Below are positions 12,569 through 27,000 of a DNA stretch of 64,000 bases, one piece after another. Positions within the stretch are counted from its first letter, which is position 1, and every line of letters starts with the position of its first letter. Made by a program: the position numbers and the translations under genes. The notes under the pieces are model-generated. The model searched no databases and was not told where the DNA came from. It saw only the letters and a program-made list of their open reading frames with translations. Source of the DNA: Paraspadella gotoi (Eukaryota; Chaetognatha); contig CM119264.1 of the NCBI GenBank assembly GCA_051294375.1, forward strand, positions 15,092,682-15,156,681, in the 5' to 3' direction.

Positions 12569-12630
12569 TTCGTGAGTGACCCTATACTAAGAATCTATTT
12601 TCGTGAGTGACCCTATACTAAGAATCTATT
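12569..12630. repeat. Perfect 31-bp tandem duplication
   Basis: Two identical adjacent 31-base units, each containing GAGTGACCCTATACTAAG. Not in a recognised gene. Confidence 0.9.
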
Positions 12631-13883
12631 TTCTCCTCTAAAGAGAAACAGAAACAGGAAATCAGAATACGAGAGGTAAACTGATAAATTTTGCTGAGAA
12701 AACTATGTTGTTTTTAAGGTTGACACGAGGAGAAATTTAAACGTGGATGCGTGGAGTCGTGGATAGATTTGCGATCCATTGGGCCGCAGCAAATGCCAGT
12801 AAGTCGTCGGAGCAATGACTTGCCGGGTCAGATTCTGAAACGCAAGACATGCGCCGGAGCAAACGCTGATGCGGGAAGACGAGTTCCGGGGAAGACGTCT
12901 GCCGCCGGGTCAGTCGACGTAATCAAATTTGAAATCCAATCGGAGAAGAGATTAAACGATGAATTTTCTTTTTCCCCCGACGACAGAACGAGGAAAAAGG
13001 GAGGAGGAAAAGTCAGGAAGGAAAGGGACGAAAGCTTTAAAGATGATAATCTGTCAAATATATTTTTTCATTGATTTAGTAAAATATTGATCTTGCAGAA
13101 AAGTTATTGGCCGCGGCCTTTAAAATTAAATTATTTTAAAACTTCAGGCCGAGGAAAAATTATTGCCTCTGTTAAGTATAGATCTGATTTGTTAAAATAA
13201 AGTCCGCTGATGCCAGTGGGCCTAAAAGAGTAGTGTATGTCTTAAGATTGAATCATCAATCAAGCCTTAAACAGATTTGTTAGGAATTTTTTTTATGGCT
13301 GATTCCCTATAAAACAATAGATGTCCCATGAAAAATTAATAGGACTGTGAGCGTAGTGAAGAGTTACGTAAAAAAAATTTTTAAAGTCCAAATTTTTTTA
13401 ATTTTCGTAGTAGCTATATATATTTTATATAGTAATATCCTTATAAACATGAAAAATTCAAAATCAATTTTACTTAAATTTTTCTTACAGGATTTCGAAA
13501 TAATTCATTGTGGTCAAAAGTTGAGTTAAAAAAAACAAACCTCTTTTTAACTACTTTTGTACTCTTTTTAACACTCCTGTTTTTGATAAAAATGTTCTTT
13601 CTAATTAAGTGGGTTAAGGAAAATAAAGAAACTATATTAAGCATATAAAATGTTAAATTTCAGCTTAAAATATAGGTTTTTCTGATGTTGAACCAACTTA
13701 ATGAAAGAATTTTTCAAAACACTATTTTGAAATTTTAACATTTATAGGATTAGTACTATGTATAAATATGGCCTACTGCGTAAATTGTAAAATTTATATT
13801 AAAAATCGTTTATACACAAATGTTTATGAGTATAATGTTGTTCGTTTCGCACTTTTAGTTAAATTTAGAATTTTTACTTCGCT
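12631..13883. other. No gene recognised; AT-rich repeat at 3' part
   Basis: An open frame at 12751-13074 (plus, 107 codons) is charged but has no motif or splice partner. From about 13560 to 13790 the sequence is AT-rich and shares AACCAACTTAATGAAA and a TATAAATAT...ACT stretch with the AT-rich repeat at 51.2-51.6 kb. Confidence 0.45.
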
Positions 13884-14042
13884 NNNNNNNNNNNNNNNNN
13901 NNNNNNNNNNNNNNNNNNNNNNNNNNNNNNNNNNNNNNNNNNNNNNNNNNNNNNNNNNNNNNNNNNNNNNNNNNNNNNNNNNNNNNNNNNNNNNNNNNNN
14001 NNNNNNNNNNNNNNNNNNNNNNNNNNNNNNNNNNNNNNNNNN
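13884..14042. other. Assembly gap (159 N)
   Basis: Undetermined bases. The left flank is AT-rich. The right flank runs into a short GAT repeat. Confidence 0.99.
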
Positions 14043-14170
14043 AGCCTAAGATGTTGTAGTTGACGACAACGATGATGATGATGATGATATTTTTTTTGGT
14101 CCAGCATAATGAGATTCGGAGTCGCATGAGTCTCGGTTGTATAAAAAAGGTTAAACGTATACAATTTCCT

Positions 14171-14208
<38 letters not shown>

Positions 14209-14508
14209 NNNNNNNNNNNNNNNNNNNNNNNNNNNNNNNNNNNNNNNNNNNNNNNNNNNNNNNNNNNNNNNNNNNNNNNNNNNNNNNNNNNNNNNNNNNN
14301 NNNNNNNNNNNNNNNNNNNNNNNNNNNNNNNNNNNNNNNNNNNNNNNNNNNNNNNNNNNNNNNNNNNNNNNNNNNNNNNNNNNNNNNNNNNNNNNNNNNN
14401 NNNNNNNNNNNNNNNNNNNNNNNNNNNNNNNNNNNNNNNNNNNNNNNNNNNNNNNNNNNNNNNNNNNNNNNNNNNNNNNNNNNNNNNNNNNNNNNNNNNN
14501 NNNNNNNN
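14209..14508. other. Assembly gap beginning in a (CT)n tract (300 N)
   Basis: The left edge is a CT repeat (14178-14208). A round 300-N length suggests an estimated gap. Confidence 0.97.
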
Positions 14509-15551
14509 CGGCCTCGAAAAGGAAAGAAGTTCCTTTCGACTCTAAAATATTCCTTAAAAAACTCTAAATTTTTTTTTACTTTAAGGAATTAAATCTTTTT
14601 TTATCCTTGTTTTTGGGTGTCAGAAAAAAATATTTTAACAACTATTTAGCAACATTTTCGTTTAAAGTAAAATATTTCTTTCTTAAACCGTTTTATAGGT
14701 ATTAATGTATTTACGATAATCAATTATTTTTGCTTCTAAAAAAAAAAGAACATATGACCACCCGGATTCTTTGAACGTCTTCGTCGGATCTCATTTCTTT
14801 CTTCCTCCTCTTCCTGCTCCTTATCTGGCCTCTTCTCTCCGGCGAAATGGGCATTTACCCGAATATGAGCAGTTGCCCTCAAATTGGCAGACGGCTCAAA
14901 ACTCTTCCGCCTCGGGAACAACATTTTCCATTCGTCGATGCGTTTATTGCTTTGATTCAGTCAATCATTCATCCGTGATTTCACTGTCTCAACCAGTGTG
15001 GATCACATTGCGAGAATTATTCTCTTCGTAGGCGTCTTCATAAATGTGCATTCATGCACTTTATCCATTTATCTGAAAATATTTTACACCGTTTTTTTGT
15101 GTAAATCGAAAACAGTACAGTGTAATGCGTACACTTCTCTTCTATGAAAACCCCCCAAAGGTGGGATAGGCACGTAAATTAAAGAACCATCTTAATTGAA
15201 AACATGTTTTTAGTCGTAAAATGTAATTCGTTATTTACTTTTCATTCTTATGACAATCTTCATCGACGATAGATCCGTGTTCATAAGGACGCAGCTTCCT
15301 TAGTCATTGAACAATGAACATCCGTCGCTTTTGTTGTTCTTCTCTGTATCGTTTTATTTCATTGTTGTAAACTTACATACAGTCCCTTTTTCGCTCGAAA
15401 AGCCATTCATAATATTTTGTATAAATAATAATAGTTAATAACTCGTCACTTTTAAACTGCGCCTCATTTCATGTCTTTCTGACATTTTGTCCGCTTTTTC
15501 TCTCTCTCCTAATCGCGGCTCTTTGATTGAACCTAAAAAGCTTCGGCGCCA

Positions 15552-15555
<4 letters not shown>
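14509..15555. other. No gene recognised
   Basis: Short overlapping open frames on both strands at 14736-15031 have no recognisable family features. AT-rich elsewhere. Confidence 0.5.

Positions 15556-15632
<77 letters not shown>
15556..15632. repeat. (GA)n microsatellite
   Basis: Pure GA dinucleotide tract of about 76 bases. Confidence 0.95.
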
Positions 15633-15635
<3 letters not shown>

Positions 15636-15737
15636 GTCCATTGAATTTATGGGAGGAAACCATCGGAAAGTCATCATGACTGAATTGTCCTTTAAAGAGA
15701 AGGGAGAAAGAGGGAGGGGAGAAGCGAGAAAAAAAAT

Positions 15738-17225
<1,488 letters not shown>

Positions 17226-17276
<51 letters not shown>

Positions 17277-17277
17277 G
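17226..17277. repeat. (GA)n microsatellite
   Basis: About 50 bases of GA dinucleotides. Confidence 0.93.
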
Positions 17278-19123
17278 CAGAATTCTCCTCAATCCCCGCA
17301 CAATGCGGGTCCGACAGGAAAATTGGGTCGGGCGCCGCTCTGAGGATCCGCAGGAAATAAACAACGATGATGGGAGGGAAGGGGAGGGAAATCATTGTTT
17401 TTTTAACAAAGAACAGAGCTATTTTTGGGTTCCTCGCTAAAAGAACAAAGGACAGAGAGAGATATGCGGGGGAGAGGTGAGGGAGAGCCGAGAAAATTCC
17501 AAAAGACGAGAAGTCCACGGGAATCCTGAACTGGACTTAACGAATCAAGTGGGGGGAGGCGGGGGGGGGGCTTTACGAAGCTATGGAAATATCAGCAAGG
17601 GACTAATTGTTTTATCACGAGGATTTTATTTGGATTTTAAAAGAAAGACTTTCTGGGGTTATCGACTCCTGGGATTTTTTGCAACAAAAATAATATGAGT
17701 TCGCAAATACGAGAAGGCATAAAAAAAAACATAGAATTGAAAACAATTTTGAGTTTTATCTCCTCGAGTGTAGAAAAAGGAAAAACCACAAATGGCTTCG
17801 TTGCTCTCAAGTTACACATTGAGGAGCCAAAGGTCAGCCGCGCGATAGTACGTTTTTTGTTCGACTGAACATCGCAAGTTCTGCCCTTTATTCGACTCTG
17901 GCGTGCTTTCAACAAATTCCGCCAGGTGCGTCGAGTCTCGATATCGTCAATGGTTATGCCATTCGACGGTGACGGCGACTGTAGCGGCTGCGATTGCTGC
18001 GGCGGCGGCTTCGGTTATGATAGCCAATATGTCGTTACTGCGGTGTTTGCAAAGGCGGTGAAAAAAAAACGAACACTTACTAGTTTTCTTACTTTAATAC
18101 ATCTTTAAATAGTTTTTCAGCTTTCATCTTTCTCTTTGGCTTGTAAAACTGTAAGCAAATGATGTCAAAACTTTGAATCGGGGATCTGCAGCAAAAAATT
18201 GCCACACGTGGCAATGATCGTGACGTGATCGGTCAGGGATTGAGAGAGAGTGAGATGAGGTCGCGTGTTGCTGCTGCCACAGAACTTCGTCAATTTTACG
18301 TATTTGGGTATTGGAGAGCGGGAAAGAAGGATGAGGTAGTAGTTATCGTTCCTGACGCTTATTACAGATGTCTCTTTGCGTCTCGTCGTCGCAAAGAACA
18401 AATAAACAATAAAAAGGCTTATGGCTTCAGCCACGGACGACGTCTTAAGTCATCGGGCGGCNNNNNNNNNNAGAAAAAATTATCAGAATATAAAAAAGAA
18501 AGTAAAAAAGCGAAAGACGAAGAATGAGTAAAGGGAATTGGAATGTGAATAAAGGGAAGAATGAGAATGAAAAAGAGAGTGAGAAGAAGAAAGAGGAGAA
18601 TGAGAAAGACAATGGGAATGAGAAAGGTGTAAGTCGCACGAAGGAAAACTAGAGAAAATGGTCCTCCTTCCTAGACGCGATGCGAGAGGCTAACGCCAAT
18701 TGATGAGGAAGACGGAACAAAGGAGGAAGAAGAAAAGGGAGAAAATGAGTTGGACGAAAGGCTCTGAGTTGGTGACAGATATCTGTGTGGAAACCGAGCG
18801 ATCGATCTCGCATTGGTCACCGCTTTTGCGACGGTTTTGCGATAGTCGTGTCTTTTGATTATTATTTTACACGCAAAGTAAGGAAAAGTAGTTCTAATGT
18901 TAAACTTCTAAGGGCACAAAGAAGGAAAGTACAATCATTTATCAAAACTTCAAATCTCGAAAACTACACTTTATCGTCTTTCAACTTCGAATGAGGAAGC
19001 ACAAAGGAGAAAGGAATTGTAGGAGAAGAGAGGAAAATTCTTCCCTCCTTTTGATTCTCTCAGGTTTTTAAGGGACATTTCGCTCACGGATATGTGTAAC
19101 GAGAAGAAAAGGTCAAGGTGACG
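17278..19123. other. No gene recognised; contains a 10-N gap at 18462
   Basis: Short open frames (for example 17926-18108 plus and 18225-18461 plus) have no motifs or phase-compatible neighbours. A purine-rich stretch lies at 18480-18640. Confidence 0.5.
18462..18471. other. Assembly gap (10 N)
   Basis: Ten undetermined bases in non-coding sequence. Confidence 0.99.
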
Positions 19124-19154
19124 AGAGAGAAGAGAGAGGAGAGAGGAGAGAGAG

Positions 19155-19212
<58 letters not shown>
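19124..19212. repeat. (GA)n microsatellite
   Basis: GA tract of about 90 bases with AA and GG interruptions. Confidence 0.94.
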
Positions 19213-19214
<2 letters not shown>

Positions 19215-19960
19215 AGGAGGAGAAAGGTCAGGATTGAAGCTTCGGAAGGAAAGAAGGAATTGAAATCGACGGGGGGTCAGAGATTGTGGTGGAATCCTTC
19301 GTGAAACGCGGAGTACTTTGACTTTTTCCTCATTTTTTCTCATCCCATTCCTCGCCTCCCCCTCATCATAGTAATTCTAGTTAATCCCCTTAATAATTAC
19401 CATAAAGCCTGAGTTTTCTTCTGATTTAAAGTCCTTGAGACTAAAATGAAAAGCCGAACGATTATTTATTTCCCCCTTTTTTTTTCTGTCTCCCTCTCTC
19501 TCCCACACATATTAAGCTTCTCGAACAATTACTTCTCCATCTACTTAATCTTATTTTTTCCTCATTCCAAGGAATTGTTTTTCATTAAATCGAGGCTTCG
19601 AAACTAAATCCTCGTCTTGAACTTTTCCAGTTTTTTCTCGTATAATTTAACTTTTGATGCAAAGACGGAAATGCGAGGCTTTTCTTTTTACACTTTTTTT
19701 AAAATGGCGATTCGCTAAAATGCAATTTCTCAAGACCACAAAACCATGAATATTATTTGAAAAACAATTAAATACGAGACGACTATAACCAAAGAAAAAA
19801 CTAACTAAGCAACGGGTCTTTCGTTTTTTGACGTCTCGACTGCAGAGCTCCGCAGCTGCGATTTTTAGCGTCCGATTTGCGCCGAAACGAAGTGGAAAAG
19901 CGAAAAATATTTCAATTTTTTTTTGTTGTTGTTGTTTTTTTTTCTTTATCGAAGTCGAAA

Positions 19961-20412
19961 ATGGAAGTTTCAAAAAAGTCGCTAATCATTTACTTTCTTC
20001 TCAACTACCTCTGGTTTGTTCTCGCCAATAACAACAACGACGATGCCAAGGAAAACGACAACTCCACGGTCTCTCGCGCCGTCCTTTCAGAATTCGCCGA
20101 AGTTCGCAGCGCAGTTTTGATTTTGGCGCGATTCGAGAAGCTGCCTCTAGGCGGCGGCAGCATCGACGGAGGAAGAGGCGGCGCCGAAATAGCGGACATC
20201 ATCGGAGCCATTGATTTTCGAGACGAGACCACGAGGTGAGTTGAGGTGAGGTGAATGACGACGACGACGAAACGGGTCCAGGTCTGAGAAGGATGGGATC
20301 CAACGATGGAGAAAAAAATGAAAAAAGAATCGTCTTCTCTGCCAAAGAGCGGATCTAATGACCACCTTGTCTCTTCTGGTCGACTAAGCCTTCCACCCTA
20401 CATAAGATCTAC

Positions 20413-20450
<38 letters not shown>

Positions 20451-20511
20451 TCTACCTTGCCCGCTCCTCTCCCCGCTCGGTCCTATCACGATCTCTCTCT
20501 CTCTTTTCCTC

Positions 20512-20543
<32 letters not shown>

Positions 20544-21008
20544 ATCTCTCTCTCTCTCTTCTCATCCTCTCTCTCTCTCCCTCACAATGTGTTTGTACTA
20601 CCGATTAATAAACTCGTTGAAAGATTCTGCAAGATGCGCAAATAATTGGGTCGCCCCCAGACAGCCCGCGTATCACTCCTCGTAACCCGCAGAGGTCTCT
20701 GGCGGGCGTCGCTAATAATCAGACGAACAAAAGAACAGCCACGCCTCCTTCCCCGCTCTCCAGGGAGGCGATGCGGATGTTGAAGGCGCATCTGGTGGGC
20801 GAGGGACGAAAGCGCGCCGCCACCTTGCTGGAGGAAGTTGCGGTGCTGGACTACGACATCTTGCCGGCCCCGGCGCCACCGAGAAATCCCGGCGGGAAAC
20901 AGGGTAAGGTCTCATTTGGTTGCTGATGGGGAAAGAAGAAAAAAAAGGGAAAAAAAGGTTTTCAACAAGAAAATGAGATGAAAGATTCGTAAGTCGGTTC
21001 CCCGCGTG

Positions 21009-21048
<40 letters not shown>

Positions 21049-24000
21049 CGTCGTCGTCGTCGACGTCGTCGTCGTATTCGCCTGTTTTTTGTTTCGTCTA
21101 ATGTGCGACCGTTTTTCATGTTTAATTTACAAATGGCTTCTGCTGTTTCAGTCGCAGGAACAAGAAAGTGAAAACGACATTTTTCAATGTCTCTTCTCCT
21201 GATTTTCTCTTTTCTCTGTTTTGTTTTTTTCTCGCTTTCACTTTGTCCCTTTTGTTTCCTTTTTTTCCTCCTACTTTTGCGCCTCTTCGTTTGAGAAGAA
21301 AACAAAATGAAAGTTTCTTCTTCTTTTTCTTCTTCTTTTTATATCTTTTGATCATTCGACGCATTCATCCCATTTTCTTATCTTTTTTCATTTCGTCACG
21401 TTTTCTTACTGCCTTACATAAGACATATTTTTATAAATATTTAGTTTTTTTTTCATTTTCTTTCTTGGTTTCGCCAAATTTCTTTCCCAATCTCGCAATT
21501 TCTCGGGGTCTGCCCCAAAGTGTGAAAGTGGATGACTTTGAGTCTTGGAGTGTAAAGCTACTTAGCATTAAAGGCCTTGGAGCCAAATCAGCCAGATTTA
21601 ACCCCCAGGTAGGAAAATTATCTTAAGGCTTTATAGACAAATGTGTAAAATTATGTAAATAACATTCAGAAATAGGGTGGAAAACTACTACATCGTGACC
21701 ATTTGAAACCTGACTCTATAAAAAATTCACTATACAATTTTTTTTATATCATAGTATACAGTTTTTAGTATCAATATTATTGCTTTTTTTTTTAAATACT
21801 TTTTTATAAATCGTCATGAAAATGGGACAAAAATTCAAGTATCTTAAAATCACGTTTTCGTTTGGTGAATGTTTTCTAGCGGCTTGTTTAAAATAATAAT
21901 ATTTTAAAGGCCGGCATGTCAAGGAAGGTAGCGTTCAGACCCAGAGTGGCAAATTATATGGCATTGAAGCCCTGGCTTAGAAATTAGATGGCTTTAAGGG
22001 GTGAGCGGCGGTGGAGTCGCTGAGAAACAAAAGCCGTGCAACAATTCCGAATTCATCTCGACGTAATTGAGTCGCAAGAAATGGTTATGGCGGTTCTATA
22101 TTTATGGAGTCTCGGCGGACCCGCGACACTTTTTACACCAAATGGAGTCCGAAAAAATGAAGTTNNNNNNNNNNNNNNNNNNNNNNNNNNNNNNNNNNNN
22201 NNNNNNNNNNNNNNNNNNNNNNNNNNNNNNNNNNNNNNNNNNNNNNNNNNNNNNNNNNNNNNNNNNNNNNNNNNNNNNNNNNNNNNNNNNNNNNNNNNNN
22301 NNNNNNNNNNNNNNNNNNNNNNNNNNNNNNNNNNNNNNNNNNNNNNNNNNNNNNNNNNNNNNNNNNNNNNNNNNNNNNNNNNNNNNNNNNNNNNNNNNNN
22401 NNNNNNNNNNNNNNNNNNNNNNNNNNNNNNNNNNNNNNNNNNNNNNNNNNNNNNNNNNNNNNNNNNNNNNNNNNNNNNNNNNNNNNNNNNNNNNNNNNNN
22501 NNNNNNNNNNNNNNNNNNNNNNNNNNNNNNNNNNNNNNNNNNNNNNNNNNNNNNNNNNNNNNNNNNNNNNNNNNNNNNNNNNNNNNNNNNNNNNNNNNNN
22601 NNNNNNNNNNNNNNNNNNNNNNNNNNNNNNNNNNNNNNNNNNNNNNNNNNNNNNNNNNNNNNNNNNNNNNNNNNNNNNNNNNNNNNNNNNNNNNNNNNNN
22701 NNNNNNNNNNNNNNNNNNNNNNNNNNNNNNNNNNNNNNNNNNNNNNNNNNNNNNNNNNNNNNNNNNNNNNNNNNNNNNNNNNNNNNNNNNNNNNNNNNNN
22801 NNNNNNNNNNNNNNNNNNNNNNNNNNNNNNNNNNNNNNNNNNNNNNNNNNNNNNNNNNNNNNNNNNNNTTCTCGCTATTTCTTTTCTCGCTTGCTCTCTC
22901 TCTTTTATTCGATGCCAAGCCAATTTTATTCGCAGTTCTTTCGTTCTCTCGAACGAGGCCATTTTGTCACTCGCCTCAATTTTTCAGCTCGTCTCTCGTA
23001 AAACCCTTAATCCTTTCTTTTCTTCCCTCGACCCAACTTATTTCCCTCCGAAGAAAAAACCCTTAATCCTTTTATCCAACAGAGAATACCCAAGCACGTT
23101 TTAAGATATATTTGCAATAAATTTAACATTTAAATTTTTTTTATATTTGTTTGACTCTACTTACCTTTTCTTTCAAAAGAAACGTTTAATGGCTTTAAAA
23201 ATAAAAAAAACCCCGATCCCTTCCCTCCTTCCAGAGGAGACAGAATCGGCCCGACTGGCCAAGTTGCTGCGTCACAGCATCAAATTGCAGTTGGAAAACA
23301 TCAAAGGGAAAATCGACGTTGAGTTGCGGAAGAAGATCAAGGATCTGCAGTCCAGTTTGGCGAAGGAGGTGGAGAGAGAGGAGAGCGAGAGGGAGAGAGG
23401 GGAGGAGGAGGGGGGAAGCGAAGAGAAGAAGAAGGAGGACGCCTCCACTATCGTCTCCAAGGCCCAAAGATTGGAGGTCATATTATGAACGGATTTCGCT
23501 TTTTCTATGTTTACTTTTTTCTTCTACTATCTTTCCACGTTTAACTTCTCTTTTTCTTCTTTTTCTTTTCATCCACCTGAGCAAACTCCTTCCATTCCTC
23601 CCACTGTCCACAACCCTCTACTCCACCCAGATCTCCCTCCACAACTTCCTCCACGTCTTCCACCACGACCTCGTCCTCCGCTCGATGGAGAATCCGGCGT
23701 CTATTCCTTCAACCTTCGCGGCGTCCATCGATGGCATCCGGCGCCCATCGGCGCTCCTTTCTGACGTCGCCTTCAACTTCGAGTCGGGCGAGTGAGTTCG
23801 AAATGTGGAAGGGAGGGCGAGGGAAGACGGAGGGACAGACAGACATCAAGGTCGGCGGACAAAACAAAAAAGAAAGACAAAAGGACAAATTAAATCTAAA
23901 TACAGACTGGCAGATAAACTAATAGAGAGACAGACAGACGGAAAAAGACGACAAAAAAATTATCCATAAAAAAGTAGAACATCAAAACTTATCATTCCCT

Positions 24001-27000
24001 CCCCCCGAGGTACGAGCCGGGTTTCGCCGTCGCCACCCGCCGCCAACGCCGCCGATCTTCGCCGCCTCTCCGACGCCCTCTACGACGTCGAGAACGCGAT
24101 CCTCTTCGGCGGAGAAAGGATCCAGGGCGGGAGGACGCTGGCGGAGGCTGTGCTGAGGAGGACATGCTTGCGGAAGAGGGGCAATTGCGAGTGAGAGAGA
24201 TAGAGAGAGAGAGAGGAGAGAGAAGAAGAGAGAGAGAGAGAGAGAGAGGAGAGGAGGGGAGAAGAGAGAGAGAGAAGAGAGAGAACGTCATAACAACCCA
24301 TATAGCCAATTCCTTTTTTTTTCATACCAAAGATACTTCGTTTGCCAGCGACCTAAAGTAGACGAGGCTTTCCGTTACTTTTTCGATCTTCTTGAACTCG
24401 GCTACGAGTGGCTCAAGGTTGTTACTCATTGTTACTCATCACATTGAATGATTTGTGTTAAAATCTCATTGGCAAACTTTATAAATGGGTCAATTGTGTT
24501 TACTAACCATCAGGTTCTGGGAACGGTTCAATGTCAAAGAAAGCTGCGTCGCTGCAGCGAAGAAACTATGCAGCACTGGATGCCGCCGAAGAAAGACGCA
24601 GCGCTGCAGCATCAAAAGACCCTGCAGAGTAAAATCTCCTGCATGAAGCAATTCAACGACGGATACGAGGAAGAACTCGTTGCCAAGAAGAAGATGGTGG
24701 AGCTGAAGATCGATGAGGAACTGGAGCAGATGAGGAGGGAACTGGAGCGATGCGGTGAGGAGCGGAACTTGTGTAAAGATGATTAGAACAGAGTTAAAAT
24801 TTTTTCCAACCATCATCCCAGCCTGTCCGCCCGGGCGCGTTCCGTCCCCATCTCCCACAGCGCCATGTGTCCCTTGTTCTCCCGGGCGCTACAGCCCCGG
24901 GCACCGTCATCCCGTCTGTCTCCAATGTCCCGTCGGCACCTTCCAATCGGCCTACGGCGCCGACGAGTGCATCGACTGCCGACGAGGATTTTATCAGCAC
25001 CGCGAAGGCGCTGCATCCTGCCTTCCTTGCGCGCAGGGTGGGATTGGCGACGGGGAAGGGGATGGATGAAAAATATAAAACGAGGGACAAAGCGGGAAGA
25101 AAACATTTGATAATTTCTATGTCCCTATAAATCTAAATTTCGACCCCGTTCATGTATTTCAATCTGGCCGTTCAGTTATTTCTATCAGGCCATTCAATTA
25201 TTTTAATATGAGCCCGTTCATTTATTTCAATCAGGTTCCTACAGCGCCTTCCCGGGACAGGCGTCCTGCATTCCGTGCAGCGCTGGTTACGTCGCGCCCG
25301 TGCGTGGCATGAACCTCTGCCTTGCCTGTCCTGCGGGGTTTTATCAGCCGTTTCAAGGACGAGGTGAGGTTAATGCGGATAAGTCCTGAGACTGTACAAA
25401 ACCTGAGCCGAGAAAATTCCTTACAAAACATAAAATATGAAAAAAAACAAAGTATTTGCAAAATTCCAACAGCCGACTGCATTCCCTGTCCAACTGGAAC
25501 ATACGAAGATGGTTCAGCATCGACAGCCTGCAAGAGATGCCCTCTTCATTTCAAGCAACCTTTCGAGGGTCAGCCCGACAAAGACTCGTGTCGCCCGTGT
25601 CGAAGGGGCAATGCTGAAGCGGCGGAACTGCTATGTTCGGGTAAGATTTAATTGATGTTCATTTTCATTGTTGTTTTCATTATCAGCAGATTCCGACTCT
25701 ATAATTCATTTTGTCGGTCCGTCGGTCCCACCCCAAAGTATTGGTAGGAAAGTGTGTGATTGAGCTGGATATAAAGTTTTGATGGAATCGTGCTAGTGAA
25801 AATGAGTTTAAATGAAAAAAAACAAAATTCAAATTTACTTGAAGTATTTTTACCTATATTTACTAATAATAATTATATTTATTAAAAATTAGATAAAAAA
25901 ATTGAAATGAAATTTTGTGTGTGGGTACTGGGTAGGAAAGTATGTGATTAAGCTGGATATTAATTTTTTATGGAAATGTAAGAGTGGTGTTATTTTTTAA
26001 AGTTTCTCTCTCTCTCTATCTCTCTCTCATTGATTGATTTATTGATTGATTCAATCGTTTGCCATTTGTTTTACAAAAGATTGTTTCGAATTCTCCGTCG
26101 TAAGAGGTCTCCTTGAAGAAGAGGACGACGACGACATCGTCGGCAGAAACGTCACTAACGCCGCCTGCGATGGAGTGACATCCGGCGGACGATGGCTCAT
26201 AATTCAAAGGAATCGCCCCATGACTCCGCTGACGACGAGAGAGTTCGCTGACGCCTCTCTCGCCGATTACGTCGCGGGCTTCGGAGACGGCGATGTCGTC
26301 ACCCAACCCCGTGACGCCGATGCCGATCCCGGCGCCAGATTTATTCCTGGAGCCGAGGCGCCGCCCGTTGTCGCCATGGCCTCTGATTCTGGAACCCCCA
26401 CCGGTGCGTTTTGGCTCGGGCTGGACCGGCTGCATCGACTGACCTCCTCCGGCAGCTGGCAGCTGCTGCTGAAGCTTCGCCTGCGGGGGGAAAATTCCCC
26501 GTCCATCGTCGTTTACGACGATTTCGCCGTCGACGACGAATCGAAAAAGTTTTCTTTGATTTTGGGGCCGAAAGTCGAAGAAGAAAATTGGCCGAATCCG
26601 GGATGGGACCCGTTCAGGAGGAAAGGTAAGGGGGGTAAGGAAGGGGCAAAGAGAAAAAGAGAAGAAGGTTTTGTTAGGAAAAAAGAAAAGACAAAAATTT
26701 AAAATTTAAACGAAAGAGCAAATGGAGAGAAATCTAAATCGAGCCATCACCCCCTCGCAACCCCAACCCCATCCACCCCAGTGATCATCCACGCTCGACG
26801 ATCCTCTTTTTCGCTTGACCACCGTCGCTCCACTCCACTCCCCGCCGGGCACTTCGATCCCTTCCCGGCGTTCTCCACGCCCTCTCTCGATAACCGGCGC
26901 TGCGGGTGGGACGACGCCGGCGACGGAATCTGGAAGCAGCCATTGGGCGCCGGGTGGTGGTTCCAGTGCCAGAGCCTCTTGTGCCTCAATTGCGGCGCCA

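Noticed and set aside
22036-23104. Open frames of 261-345 codons across 22.1-22.9 kb
   Set aside because: Almost entirely N; length comes from the assembly gap and not from sequence.
24009-24190. Alternative acceptor at 24009 for exon 5 of the fibrinogen-domain gene
   Set aside because: Gives an Arg-rich frame whose next exon hits a stop (CTA AAG TAG); the acceptor at 24017 gives a helical frame that joins exon 6 in phase.
26267-26506. Minus-strand frame opposite the fibrinogen domain
   Set aside because: Shadow of the plus-strand exon, which carries the conserved domain motifs.
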